Source of the DNA: a virus
Direction: 5' to 3' (one strand)
IMG/VR virus record: IMGVR_UViG_3300037245_002345
Coordinates: 1 to 26,105 of that record
DNA length: 26,105 nucleotides
The notes under the pieces were generated by a model. The model was given only the letters and a program-made list of their open reading frames with translations. It was not told the origin of the DNA and ran no database searches. A program made the position numbers and the translations under genes. Shown here piece by piece: positions 14,604 to 21,827 of this stretch (the first letter of the stretch is position 1; each line of letters begins with the position of its first letter).

Positions 14604-15860
14604 TTAGTATTCGGGCTGGGTGCAGCCGTAGATCACGCCGGCCTGTCCTGGGTTGTGGCAGACGAAGTTCTCATAGAGAACCAGACCTAGCCAGGTGGTC
14701 GTTGCGGGCGAACCGTCGCCCCCGAACAACTGGAAGAACCGGTCGCCATTGTCGTCCTCGAAGAACTGAATGTCGCCGTCCGGCAGGGTGGCGCGGATCC
14801 AGTCCTTCGGGATCATGAAGTCCATGCGGTCGGTTTTCTGGTGGATGTCCAGGCGGCACTTCATCCCGGCGTACCGGAACGACATATCGACGCCGTAATC
14901 CAGATCCTTCGCCAGCGAGCCCTTCGCGAGATCGTAGTTGGCAATTTCCTGGACCTGGGCGCGGATGTTCGCCTGTTGCTCGGGGGCCACGATTCCGACC
15001 AGATCACTGGGAATCTCGCCGCGCCGCTTCAACATCTTGTGCTTGAGCTGGGTTCCCTTCATGAACGTCGGAATACCGCCGGCGTTCACGGAGTTGGCAA
15101 CGATCTCCAGTTCGTTCGCACGGTTGACGCCGAGAGTCGTTCCCGACTTGGCGTAGTTGCTGAAGACGTACATGCCGTTCACGCTGGTCGGAGTTGAACC
15201 GGAAACGCCCTCGAAGGCGAATTTGTCGGTTGAGCTAGCGCCCGAGACGGTTGCGTCCAAGTAGATCTTGCGCACGTCGTAGTCAATCTGAACGATGCGG
15301 CGAGCGGTGCCAGAGTCCAATTGGGCCGTTCCGCCGGGGTTGTACGGAATCACGTACTGGCCGCGTCGAAGGTGCATGACGCCTACGCTTTCGTCCATCG
15401 TGTAGATGGACACTCCGCCGCTTGTGGTGTGCGCCGTCGCGGTCGCGATGAAAGCCGTTCCGGCGCCGTGGAAAATCTTGTCGCAATACTGCGCCATTTC
15501 CGGGATGGCTTTCTTCAGCACTCGCTTGAGCGCGTTGACCTGCGACACTTTCTTGCTCGCGGTCGCCTTCTTCGCCAGTTCGGTCAACTCGAAGTTGAGC
15601 CGAAGCGGGTAGAAGGACGCGATCATAGTGCCGCCCTTGGCCGCAGAACCGCGACCGAGTGCGCCGCCGTCGGGATCAAAAGTACCGAACCGGCCGCCTT
15701 CTTGAGTCATGAAGTTGACGCGGAAGTCGCGCTCTCCGATGACCTCGAGGTCGGACCGGCTCTTGATGAGGTTTCGCGTGAAATCGAACTTCCCGAACCA
15801 ATCGGGCAGTTCCTTCGCGATCACCTCGGATTGCTGGAAAAGATAGTCGGTATCAGCCAT
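14604..15860 (-). CDS. Major capsid protein
   Basis: 418 aa. The call rests on position and build: it follows the scaffold by 16 bp, comes two genes after the portal, and is followed by a strong terminator, as expected for the most abundant virion protein. The N-terminal part has an arm rich in charged residues, then a loop-like Gly-rich stretch (GGRFGTFDPDGGALGRGSAAKGG), then a long helix (ELAKKATASKKVSQVNALKRVL) compatible with the HK97-fold spine helix. The C-terminal half is beta-rich, with a strand pair around RMDFMIPKDWIRATLPDGD. A GAGGAC Shine-Dalgarno sequence sits 4 nt before the ATG. There is no sign of a fused protease or delta domain. HK97 fold is expected but not shown. Confidence 0.83.
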   Translation of the reverse strand: MADTDYLFQQSEVIAKELPDWFGKFDFTRNLIKSRSDLEVIGERDFRVNFMTQEGGRFGTFDPDGGALGRGSAAKGGTMIASFYPLRLNFELTELAKKATASKKVSQVNALKRVLKKAIPEMAQYCDKIFHGAGTAFIATATAHTTSGGVSIYTMDESVGVMHLRRGQYVIPYNPGGTAQLDSGTARRIVQIDYDVRKIYLDATVSGASSTDKFAFEGVSGSTPTSVNGMYVFSNYAKSGTTLGVNRANELEIVANSVNAGGIPTFMKGTQLKHKMLKRRGEIPSDLVGIVAPEQQANIRAQVQEIANYDLAKGSLAKDLDYGVDMSFRYAGMKCRLDIHQKTDRMDFMIPKDWIRATLPDGDIQFFEDDNGDRFFQLFGGDGSPATTTWLGLVLYENFVCHNPGQAGVIYGCTQPEY

Positions 15861-15876
15861 AGTGTCCTCGTGTGAA

Positions 15877-17334
15877 TCAGTCTGTAGAGAGGACCTTGTC
15901 TACGTAGTTCTCCCAATCCTCAGCCCTGATCTTTCCGCCCTTCGGCTTGGATGGCAGCTTCGGTTTTGGGGGAGTTCCAGACGGGGTCCGTCTCTTGCTT
16001 TGCGCCTTCTTGACGCGACGTTTCTGCGCGTTCGTAGTCTCTTCAAGGTGTTTCGCGTCCTCGCTCACAATTTTTGAGAGGACGGAGCCGATCACCTTGA
16101 CCGCTTTCGACTCGTAACGCTCTGCCAGTTCCTTCCGTAGCTCGTCGCGGACCCGTTCGGATGACGCTCTCGTTGCTCGGGTGACAATGGGCTCATTAGC
16201 CTGACGGAAAGCTCCGTCCTGCTTAATAGCCGACTTGATTTCTTTGCCCAATCGGGCTTTGATGTTGTTCAGTCGCTCCGGGAACTTTTCGTAGCTCTTG
16301 GAGTACTTCTTCAGGGCTTTGTCAATCGCCCCGCCGATGCGCTGGCCTATGTCCGCCTTGGTATCCTCAGAAAGTTTCCGAAGGGCCCCTGCGGAGACAG
16401 CAGGCTCAGCCGAATCCTTGGTCGCTGCCGGCTTTTCCTCGGCCGGCGGTTCAAAGTCGTCGAACTTCTCGTGTTTCTTGAACACAACGTTGTCAATGTG
16501 CCCCGCGGCATTGAAGAGATTCTTGTCCCCCTCGCGTTTGCCTTTCGCGTACAGGGTTTTGAGCACCTCCTGCAGGACATCATTGCTGATAGCCGTTGCC
16601 GTCTCTGGGTCTTCTTGAGAAACCAGATCCAGGAACGTCCTGGCCGCCGTGGGCAAGGGGTTAGTTGCAAGCGATCCGCTCTCCTGGTCCGTCTTCGACA
16701 GCTTGATGAAGTGGTTGAATACCTGGGCCTGCTTGGCAGGGTCGCCACTCTGGAAGTCCAACAGCATGAAATCCATGTCCTGTTGTGACTTGAGTGCTCT
16801 CTCGAATTGCTCGGGGGTGACATCATCACCGTCGACGATCTTTTGCAGGGCTTCGTACTTCTGCTTCTGTGCGTATATGGCCTTGCCCCGGGCCTCGGTG
16901 TATACCCACTCCTTCTTGCCGTTCTTGTCGGTTCGGACTTCTTCAACCTCGTCCGGGACATCCTTGTCTCTCTTGCTTTTGTCGGCGCCGTCAGCGTCAG
17001 CGTCTTCGTCAGACCCTTCCTCTTCTTCGCCGTCGGAATCCTCGGTGTCGTCGGATTCTTCGGCGTCGGACTCTTCCTCGTCGGATTCTTCGGCGTCCGG
17101 CTCTGCGATGTCCTCTTCGTCAGACTTTTCGGCGTCAGCTTCGTCGCCTTCCTCAGCGTCGTCGTCAGAATCGGCTTCTTCAGCCTCTTCGCTGGCGTTG
17201 TCGTCAGACTCTTCGGCGTCGGTTTCTTCAGCATCGTCGGCGTCGTTTTCAGGAGCCAACAGCGAGTTGAACGTGTCGTCAAAAGAGTCTTCGAACCCTT
17301 TATCGAAATTGCTTCCATCTACGTTTTCAGGCAT
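15877..17334 (-). CDS. Capsid scaffolding protein with acidic N-terminus and WEN[YF]VD tail tag
   Basis: 485 aa. Residues about 28-125 are almost only Asp, Glu, Ser and Ala (AEESDDTEDSDGEEEE-type). Residues 150-430 are largely helical. The C-terminal region is basic (QKRRVKKAQSKRR) and ends in DWENYVDKVLSTD. Between portal and capsid genes this composition fits a scaffold: acidic N-terminus, helical rod, and basic C-terminus that binds capsid protein. In P22 the C-terminal helix-turn-helix of the scaffold docks onto coat protein. The last residues share W-E-N-[YF]-V-D with the Pro/Gln-rich protein at 20453. No protease motif was found. The Shine-Dalgarno sequence before the ATG is weak and distant. 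Confidence 0.8.
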   Translation of the reverse strand: MPENVDGSNFDKGFEDSFDDTFNSLLAPENDADDAEETDAEESDDNASEEAEEADSDDDAEEGDEADAEKSDEEDIAEPDAEESDEEESDAEESDDTEDSDGEEEEGSDEDADADGADKSKRDKDVPDEVEEVRTDKNGKKEWVYTEARGKAIYAQKQKYEALQKIVDGDDVTPEQFERALKSQQDMDFMLLDFQSGDPAKQAQVFNHFIKLSKTDQESGSLATNPLPTAARTFLDLVSQEDPETATAISNDVLQEVLKTLYAKGKREGDKNLFNAAGHIDNVVFKKHEKFDDFEPPAEEKPAATKDSAEPAVSAGALRKLSEDTKADIGQRIGGAIDKALKKYSKSYEKFPERLNNIKARLGKEIKSAIKQDGAFRQANEPIVTRATRASSERVRDELRKELAERYESKAVKVIGSVLSKIVSEDAKHLEETTNAQKRRVKKAQSKRRTPSGTPPKPKLPSKPKGGKIRAEDWENYVDKVLSTD

Positions 17335-17394
17335 ACGTGTCCATTGCGTCCGTCCTTCGACGTCCGCTCCTTCTGCTATTCAGCTAGTTGGGGA

Positions 17395-19665
17395 TCAGCC
17401 CAATGGGGCTGGGCTGTCTGTCACCGGCGGAATGGTAGCCGGTGCTTCTCCGCCACCTTGCGGTGGTGCTTCTTCGCCGCCTTCCTCTGGAGGCATGGCG
17501 GCTGCCATCATCTGCTCCTGCAGCATCATTTCGAGTCGCTCAAGGTGCAGATAGACGTTTCTGAATCCGGGCATATCCTTCTGGGCTTGTCCGGCCGGCG
17601 AGTTACACCACGTTCGGAATAGCTCGGCGTACATCTCAACAGGCTTGTCCAAGATCGGATCCGGCTGTATCGTCGGCTCCTCCATGGGCTGCCCTGTCAT
17701 CGGGTCAAAGCCAACGACCATCGGCTCTTCGGCCAGCAAGTCCTTGATGCGCTTCATGACCTTCTGTTGTTCATAGGAACCAGGCACGTAAAGGCCATCG
17801 ACACCAAAGAAATCCTGCATGTCGGCGGCGTTCATCGGATGCTGGAACCCTAGCCCAACAGCTAAATCCGGGTTTTCAGTAGAGATGGAGACGATTCGGT
17901 CTACCTTCTCTGCGTAGGAGATCGGAGCTGATTCGGCGGCCTCAACATGCCACCCTTTGTCCTTGAGCATGTGGATGGTGAACGTGTAGGAGTTCTCCAG
18001 CCCGTTGTTCAGCTTCGGCGGAACCGTGACGTTGCCCGAACCGTTCTTCGCTAATTCGCGGATTCCGTTATCGCTTACCTCTGTGATGAAGTCGTTTATG
18101 TTCTGGAACGGCGGCTGCAACTGCATGAGAGCCTGATTCTTCCGCTGGGACTCGGCCCGCCAGGTGTTCGCGGCTTCGCCACCACCGAAGATCGCCGGCT
18201 GGATGCCGTCGCCCTCCCGGCTCATGTCCCGCATGATCTGGTATAAAGGCATCATCTGATCGGAGAACCGCGACATGGGAAGTTGCCCGATCTGTTTTGA
18301 AATATCGGTGGGGCCGATCTTGACCGGGATCATCTCCGCTACTTGAACGTCGTCCTCTTCTTGAATGCGCGCCCGGTCAAATAACTCGCTAGCAACCAGC
18401 GTCTTGGGAATCGCCCTGACGATGGTCTCTTTGCCGAGATTCATGAAGTCGTTGATGTCGTTCTGTATCGGGATTATCGGGTCGCACAATGCCGGCGATG
18501 TCAGGTGTTCACCGGTTCCCGTCTTACAGATCGACCAGAAATCGTCGAGTTTTTCGTGCTCCGCTTCAACGAGCTGCTTCCCTACGAATGTCGTCCGTAG
18601 GCCATCTGGAAACTGCCCCAGCAGGAGCTTCCTGGTTCTCGGGCCGAACGCATGATAAATCACCGGCCGAACCCAGCGTCTCTCGTGGATGTACCTGTCC
18701 TGCTCTTCGAGCTCCCGAGTTCCGCGATCAGAGGAGACCTCCTGGACAGCACGATCAGCCTCCCGCGCCGCCACGCTCTCCTCATCCGCGAAGTTCTGGA
18801 GGATGCCGGCTACCTTGTCGCCGTACATCGCCCGAATCTGGTACTCCGGAAGCATCTCCGAGTGGGTGAGGTAGTCAGTGTCTTTCCGCTCTTTCGCCTG
18901 CGCTGAGACGTTGACATGGAAAAGGTTGTAGATGTCCAGTTCCACGCCGCCGTTCTCGTACTTCTTTATCCCGTTGAACCGCGGGACTTCTTCAATCTCC
19001 GCGGACTCATAGGAGACTTCATTGACCATCTCTCCGCACTGCGGACAGAACGGCTCCATGGTCTTCGTTCCGCATGCACCGCAGCGGTAGCCCGCCGGCG
19101 AAACCTCTTGGTGCTCTACCGAGACGTCCGGGATCTCAATGTACCCGTGCCGCTGGGCATCGGTGACGTAGTGGGTGTGACCGAAGGCTGGGCCCACGGA
19201 CCAGAGAGTAAACGCTAAATGGTCGACCACTTTTGCAATCTTCCACTTCAGATGAAGGTGTCTCAGCGCCGCGTCCCCATCTCGCGCGAGTTCGGTCATA
19301 TCCTCGTCGTCCGGATTGTCGGCAACGCACTTCTGGTTCGGTTTCCTCTGGCCCACGACAGCAACGAACTTCAGGCCGTCACTCTGGATGATGTTGTACA
19401 CCGAGCAGTACTTGACGTTCTTTCGCTTGCTCCTGTCATCGAGAACAGAAATCCAATCAATTGTTCGGTCGCTCGTGTCCAGCTTCGGCTTCAGATATTG
19501 CTTCCCCTGCCAGTAGAGGTAGTTCCGTTTCGCCCGGGAAATCTTGGCAACGCGATCAAGTTCCTGCGGGTCGTCGATGTCAGTTTGGAATGTCTCGTGC
19601 AGTTCACGCTCGATCTTCTTCTTAATCTCGCGAAACGATAGTTTGGAGTCGGTGACTGCAAGCAT
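17395..19665 (-). CDS. Portal protein with zinc ribbon
   Basis: 756 aa, of the large podoviral portal type. The N-terminal helix and the motif RAKRNYLYWQGKQYL are typical of portal clip/wing regions. Residues 380-520 contain the stretch ICKTGTGEHLTSPALCDPII to MRDMSREGDGIQPAIFGG, consistent with stem and crown. Cys195, Cys198, Cys207 and Cys210 (CGAC-x8-CPQC) form an inserted zinc ribbon. The C-terminus is disordered (EEGGEEAPPQGGGEAPATIPP). Portals form a dodecameric ring at one capsid vertex through which DNA is packaged and ejected. The start overlaps the stop of the 120-aa gene (TGATG). The assignment rests on length, order (after terminase, before scaffold and capsid) and general pattern. 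Confidence 0.85.
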   Translation of the reverse strand: MLAVTDSKLSFREIKKKIERELHETFQTDIDDPQELDRVAKISRAKRNYLYWQGKQYLKPKLDTSDRTIDWISVLDDRSKRKNVKYCSVYNIIQSDGLKFVAVVGQRKPNQKCVADNPDDEDMTELARDGDAALRHLHLKWKIAKVVDHLAFTLWSVGPAFGHTHYVTDAQRHGYIEIPDVSVEHQEVSPAGYRCGACGTKTMEPFCPQCGEMVNEVSYESAEIEEVPRFNGIKKYENGGVELDIYNLFHVNVSAQAKERKDTDYLTHSEMLPEYQIRAMYGDKVAGILQNFADEESVAAREADRAVQEVSSDRGTRELEEQDRYIHERRWVRPVIYHAFGPRTRKLLLGQFPDGLRTTFVGKQLVEAEHEKLDDFWSICKTGTGEHLTSPALCDPIIPIQNDINDFMNLGKETIVRAIPKTLVASELFDRARIQEEDDVQVAEMIPVKIGPTDISKQIGQLPMSRFSDQMMPLYQIMRDMSREGDGIQPAIFGGGEAANTWRAESQRKNQALMQLQPPFQNINDFITEVSDNGIRELAKNGSGNVTVPPKLNNGLENSYTFTIHMLKDKGWHVEAAESAPISYAEKVDRIVSISTENPDLAVGLGFQHPMNAADMQDFFGVDGLYVPGSYEQQKVMKRIKDLLAEEPMVVGFDPMTGQPMEEPTIQPDPILDKPVEMYAELFRTWCNSPAGQAQKDMPGFRNVYLHLERLEMMLQEQMMAAAMPPEEGGEEAPPQGGGEAPATIPPVTDSPAPLG

Positions 19666-20027
19666 CAGTCCTTCCCTCCATACATCTGCCGAATCTCCCG
19701 GCGGAACGCATCGTTGCCATCGTCGACCAAACTGCGGATAGGGGTGTGAGTGCTGATCGGCCTCATATCCGCTTCCGGCCGGTCCGGCGGCGCCGGCGCG
19801 TCTTGGAACGGCACGAACCCGTACTTCGTCTTCATCTCGACGTTGACGAGTGTCTGGTAGGCTCTCCGTTCGCTCCCGGTCGCCTTGTCCCGCTCCATGC
19901 GAAGTTGCTCCACCTCCGCCCGGAGAGCATGGACCTCGCCTTGAAGTCCGCGGATATCGCCTCCGCCGGCCACCAGCTTCGCCTCCATGTCGCAGTAGGA
20001 CTCGAACAGCCGCAGGAACCGTTTCAC
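19665..20027 (-). CDS. Small coiled-coil protein upstream of the portal
   Basis: 120 aa. Residues about 24-55 form a clear heptad coiled coil (LQGEVHALRAEVEQLRMERD). The rest is Pro-rich (PFQDAPAPPDRPEADMRP) and ends in a short helix (DAFRREIRQMYGG). It overlaps the 85-aa gene by 4 bp (ATGA) and the portal gene by 1 bp, so its translation is coupled to the portal gene. A role in portal assembly or terminase docking is possible but not shown. No family recognised. Confidence 0.78.
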   Translation of the reverse strand: MKRFLRLFESYCDMEAKLVAGGGDIRGLQGEVHALRAEVEQLRMERDKATGSERRAYQTLVNVEMKTKYGFVPFQDAPAPPDRPEADMRPISTHTPIRSLVDDGNDAFRREIRQMYGGKD

Positions 20028-20281
20028 TGCAACACCTCCGGATGCTGGGTCAGGTAGTGAGCCACGGTTCTCAAATACTTGTCCTTCTGTGCGTCTGACG
20101 GTCCCCCGTCAGGGTGCAGTTTTCGCCGGTGCGTCTGGTGGTGGAGTGTGAACATTTCTGGCAACTTGAAGCCGTCGACAAAGACTTCAGCCGAGACCGG
20201 TGAGCCCGAGCGAAGTTCCAATAGAATCCCACCGATCTCAACGCTATAACTCTGAGAACTCTTCTTCTTGGCTGTCGTCAT
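20024..20281 (-). CDS. Small protein with HPD motif, possible J-domain-like fold
   Basis: 85 aa. Residues 12-40 are beta-like (YSVEIGGILLELRSG). Residues 41-85 read as helix, HPD (56-58), then helix (DAQKDKYLRTVAHYL). A helix ending in H-P-D followed by a helix with a hydrophobic-Ala-Tyr pattern is the signature of the C-terminal half of J-domains, which recruit and stimulate Hsp70 (DnaK). The fourth and first J-domain helices are absent, so the resemblance is partial. It overlaps the 65-aa gene by 38 bp and the 120-aa gene by 4 bp. Confidence 0.7.
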   Translation of the reverse strand: MTTAKKKSSQSYSVEIGGILLELRSGSPVSAEVFVDGFKLPEMFTLHHQTHRRKLHPDGGPSDAQKDKYLRTVAHYLTQHPEVLQ

Positions 20282-20441
20282 ACTCGGCGGCGTCTTCTTT
20301 CCCTAGATCGCGCACATCCTCATTGAGGACCAAGCACTTTCCGTTGTTGAAGAAAGGACAGCCCTCGTGGGCCTCCGGTTGTGGCGCCGCGGGTTCCGGC
20401 GCCGGCGCTTCGTCGACCGGGGTGATGTCTGGTAGTCCCAT
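20244..20441 (-). CDS. Small acidic protein with paired cysteines
   Basis: 65 aa. The N-terminal third is Pro/Ala/Glu-rich, then GCPFFNNGKC (Cys28, Cys36), then an acidic tail (KEDAAEYDDSQEEEFSEL). The two cysteines with His25 could bind a metal, but a full site is not visible. An AAGGAG Shine-Dalgarno sequence lies close before the ATG, supporting this start. It overlaps the next gene by 38 bp in another frame, unusual within this otherwise tidy operon. Function unknown. Confidence 0.65.
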   Translation of the reverse strand: MGLPDITPVDEAPAPEPAAPQPEAHEGCPFFNNGKCLVLNEDVRDLGKEDAAEYDDSQEEEFSEL

Positions 20442-20452
20442 AGGGGGTCTCC

Positions 20453-21823
20453 TTAGTGCCTGTACGCCTGGTCAACGAAGTTTTCCCATCCGTCAATGGC
20501 CGCTGGCTCCTCAACGGCCTGTTGCATTCGATTGTCTGGAGGTGGTACTGGCGGCGGGCCGAAGTATCTGTCGGAGTTGGCCCGCGCCGTTGCTGGATCG
20601 GTGAGATAGGCGCGTACATCGTTGACGGGTTGCGCCGGCGGCGGTTCCACCATCAGGCCGGCGGTAGAAGGGGGGCCGAACGCTCGATCGTAATTGGCCT
20701 GCATCGTTGCTGGGTCGGTGGGGACGTCAGGCATCTGCGGAGGCGGCGGTTGCTGGGGCTGCGTTGCCTGATATGCATCCCACTGCTGACGCTCCGCCTC
20801 CCATTCCGGAGGTGGCCGCTGGGGCCGACGCATCCGGCGCTGCGCCTGCGCCCGCTGGGGCCGACGCATCCGGCGCTGCGCCTGCGCCCGCTGGGGCCGA
20901 CGCATCCGGCGCTGCGCCTGCTGCCTGATTTGCGCCCGCGGTTGCTGCGGAGCTGGCTGCAGTTGCTCCGCCATGAGGCCGGCGGTCGGATCGAATGGCT
21001 GCGGGGTCATTGCCGGCGGCTGAGGTTGCGCTGGCGGTATTCGCTGCGACTGCTGTGCGGCCCCGAACCTGCGCCGCGCCGCCGCATAATTCTGCTGGTC
21101 CAGTTGCGCTGGCGGATGCTCCATCATCAAGCCGGCAGTATTCTGAGGAGGAACCCCACCACCCTGCCTCGTGGTGGCCGGCCTACCTGACCTGCTGCGG
21201 TTCAGGGAAGGGCCAGACCTGCTACTGGGATTCGGCGTCTGCACGGCTGGCTGCGCCTGCCTCGTAGTGGCCGGCCTACCTGACCTGCTAGGTGGGGCGG
21301 CCGCCTGCGGTTGCTCCATCATCAAGCCGGCGGTCGAAGGCTGGCCCGCCTGTTCTGCTAGTTGGGCCTGCGCCTGCCCATAAGACATCGGCGCCTGTGG
21401 AGGTGGTGGTTGCGGCTGCTGCGGAGCCGGCTGTTGCTCCATCATCAGGCCGGCGGTCATGGGGGCGGGCTGCGGCAGTAAACCCCGCGCTGCCAGACCG
21501 TATCTCCAGAACGGGTGAGTGCTACTGGGGTTAGGCGTCTGCACGGCCGGCTGCGTCTGCCTCGTAGTGGCCGGCCTGCCTGACCTGCTAGGTGGGGCGG
21601 CCGCCGGCTGGGGTGTCGGGTAAGTTTCACCCAGAGCGCCTGTTCGGTTACCGCCGCCACGCCCCACGGCATTCGTACTGCGGCTGGGCGCCACCGGCTC
21701 CTGCCTCTGCGGCTGCGGCATGGTTACGGTCGGCGTCTGTGGCTGCGCCTGCTTCTTCGCCCGCCTCTGCGCTTGTGCCTGCTGCGCCGGGGACGGCGGG
21801 GATGCTGCAGATGTCTCAAACAT
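20453..21823 (-). CDS. Low-complexity Pro/Gln/Arg-rich repeat protein with scaffold-like C-terminal tag
   Basis: 456 aa, almost all Pro, Gln, Ala, Arg, Ser and Thr, so intrinsically disordered. It contains five TAGLMxE motifs (x = M, A or V), three copies of SRSGRPATTRQ, and an Arg-rich block of three QRRMRRPQRAQA-type units. It ends in GWENFVDQAYRH, the same WEN[YF]VD ending as the scaffold. It lies 4 bp after the large terminase and 11 bp before the next gene; an AGAGG Shine-Dalgarno sequence precedes the ATG. The basic repeats could bind DNA and the tag could target it to the assembling head, making an internal, DNA-binding head protein the simplest guess. No family recognised. Confidence 0.82.
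   Translation of the reverse strand: MFETSAASPPSPAQQAQAQRRAKKQAQPQTPTVTMPQPQRQEPVAPSRSTNAVGRGGGNRTGALGETYPTPQPAAAPPSRSGRPATTRQTQPAVQTPNPSSTHPFWRYGLAARGLLPQPAPMTAGLMMEQQPAPQQPQPPPPQAPMSYGQAQAQLAEQAGQPSTAGLMMEQPQAAAPPSRSGRPATTRQAQPAVQTPNPSSRSGPSLNRSRSGRPATTRQGGGVPPQNTAGLMMEHPPAQLDQQNYAAARRRFGAAQQSQRIPPAQPQPPAMTPQPFDPTAGLMAEQLQPAPQQPRAQIRQQAQRRMRRPQRAQAQRRMRRPQRAQAQRRMRRPQRPPPEWEAERQQWDAYQATQPQQPPPPQMPDVPTDPATMQANYDRAFGPPSTAGLMVEPPPAQPVNDVRAYLTDPATARANSDRYFGPPPVPPPDNRMQQAVEEPAAIDGWENFVDQAYRH
20645..21457 (-). repeat. Five TAGLMxE-coding motif copies
   Basis: Near-identical 21-nt units lie at 20645-20665, 20966-20986, 21119-21139, 21314-21334 and 21437-21457 (plus-strand form c-t-c-c-a-t-c-a-t-c-a-[ag]-g-c-c-g-g-c-g-g-t with small changes). 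Spacing is irregular, and the sequence between copies is different each time except where the larger 300-bp-spaced repeat applies. The conserved peptide within disordered sequence suggests a short linear binding motif. Confidence 0.9.
20819..20926 (-). repeat. 36-bp tandem repeat, about 2.8 copies
   Basis: Units start at 20819, 20855 and 20891. The first two are identical over 36 bp and the third matches for 30 bp. Each encodes 12 residues rich in arginine (RRMRRPQRAQAQ-type). The perfect identity suggests recent slippage or unequal recombination. Confidence 0.95.
21221..21604 (-). repeat. 84-bp imperfect direct repeat, copies 300 bp apart
   Basis: Positions 21221-21304 and 21521-21604 match at 79 of 84 positions by my count and are exactly 300 bp (100 codons) apart. 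Both encode a stretch including PPSRSGRPATTRQ and QPAVQTPNPSS. A third, shorter copy of the SRSGRPATTRQ part lies at 21164-21196. These duplications keep the reading frame. Confidence 0.92.
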
Positions 21824-21827
21824 GGCT

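Noticed and set aside
16649-17622. Long plus-strand open frames opposite the scaffold and portal ends
   Set aside because: They are Ser- or Phe/Val-rich mirror images of the acidic Asp/Glu-Ser repeats in the scaffold gene, which lack stop codons in all frames.
20819-20926. 36-bp tandem repeat as a CRISPR array
   Set aside because: The repeats are directly adjacent with no spacers and are in-frame coding sequence.
20456-21190. Plus-strand open frame of 244 codons opposite the Pro/Gln-rich gene
   Set aside because: It is Arg/Leu-rich and arises from the GC-rich repeats; the minus frame has Shine-Dalgarno spacing, operon context and the shared C-terminal tag.
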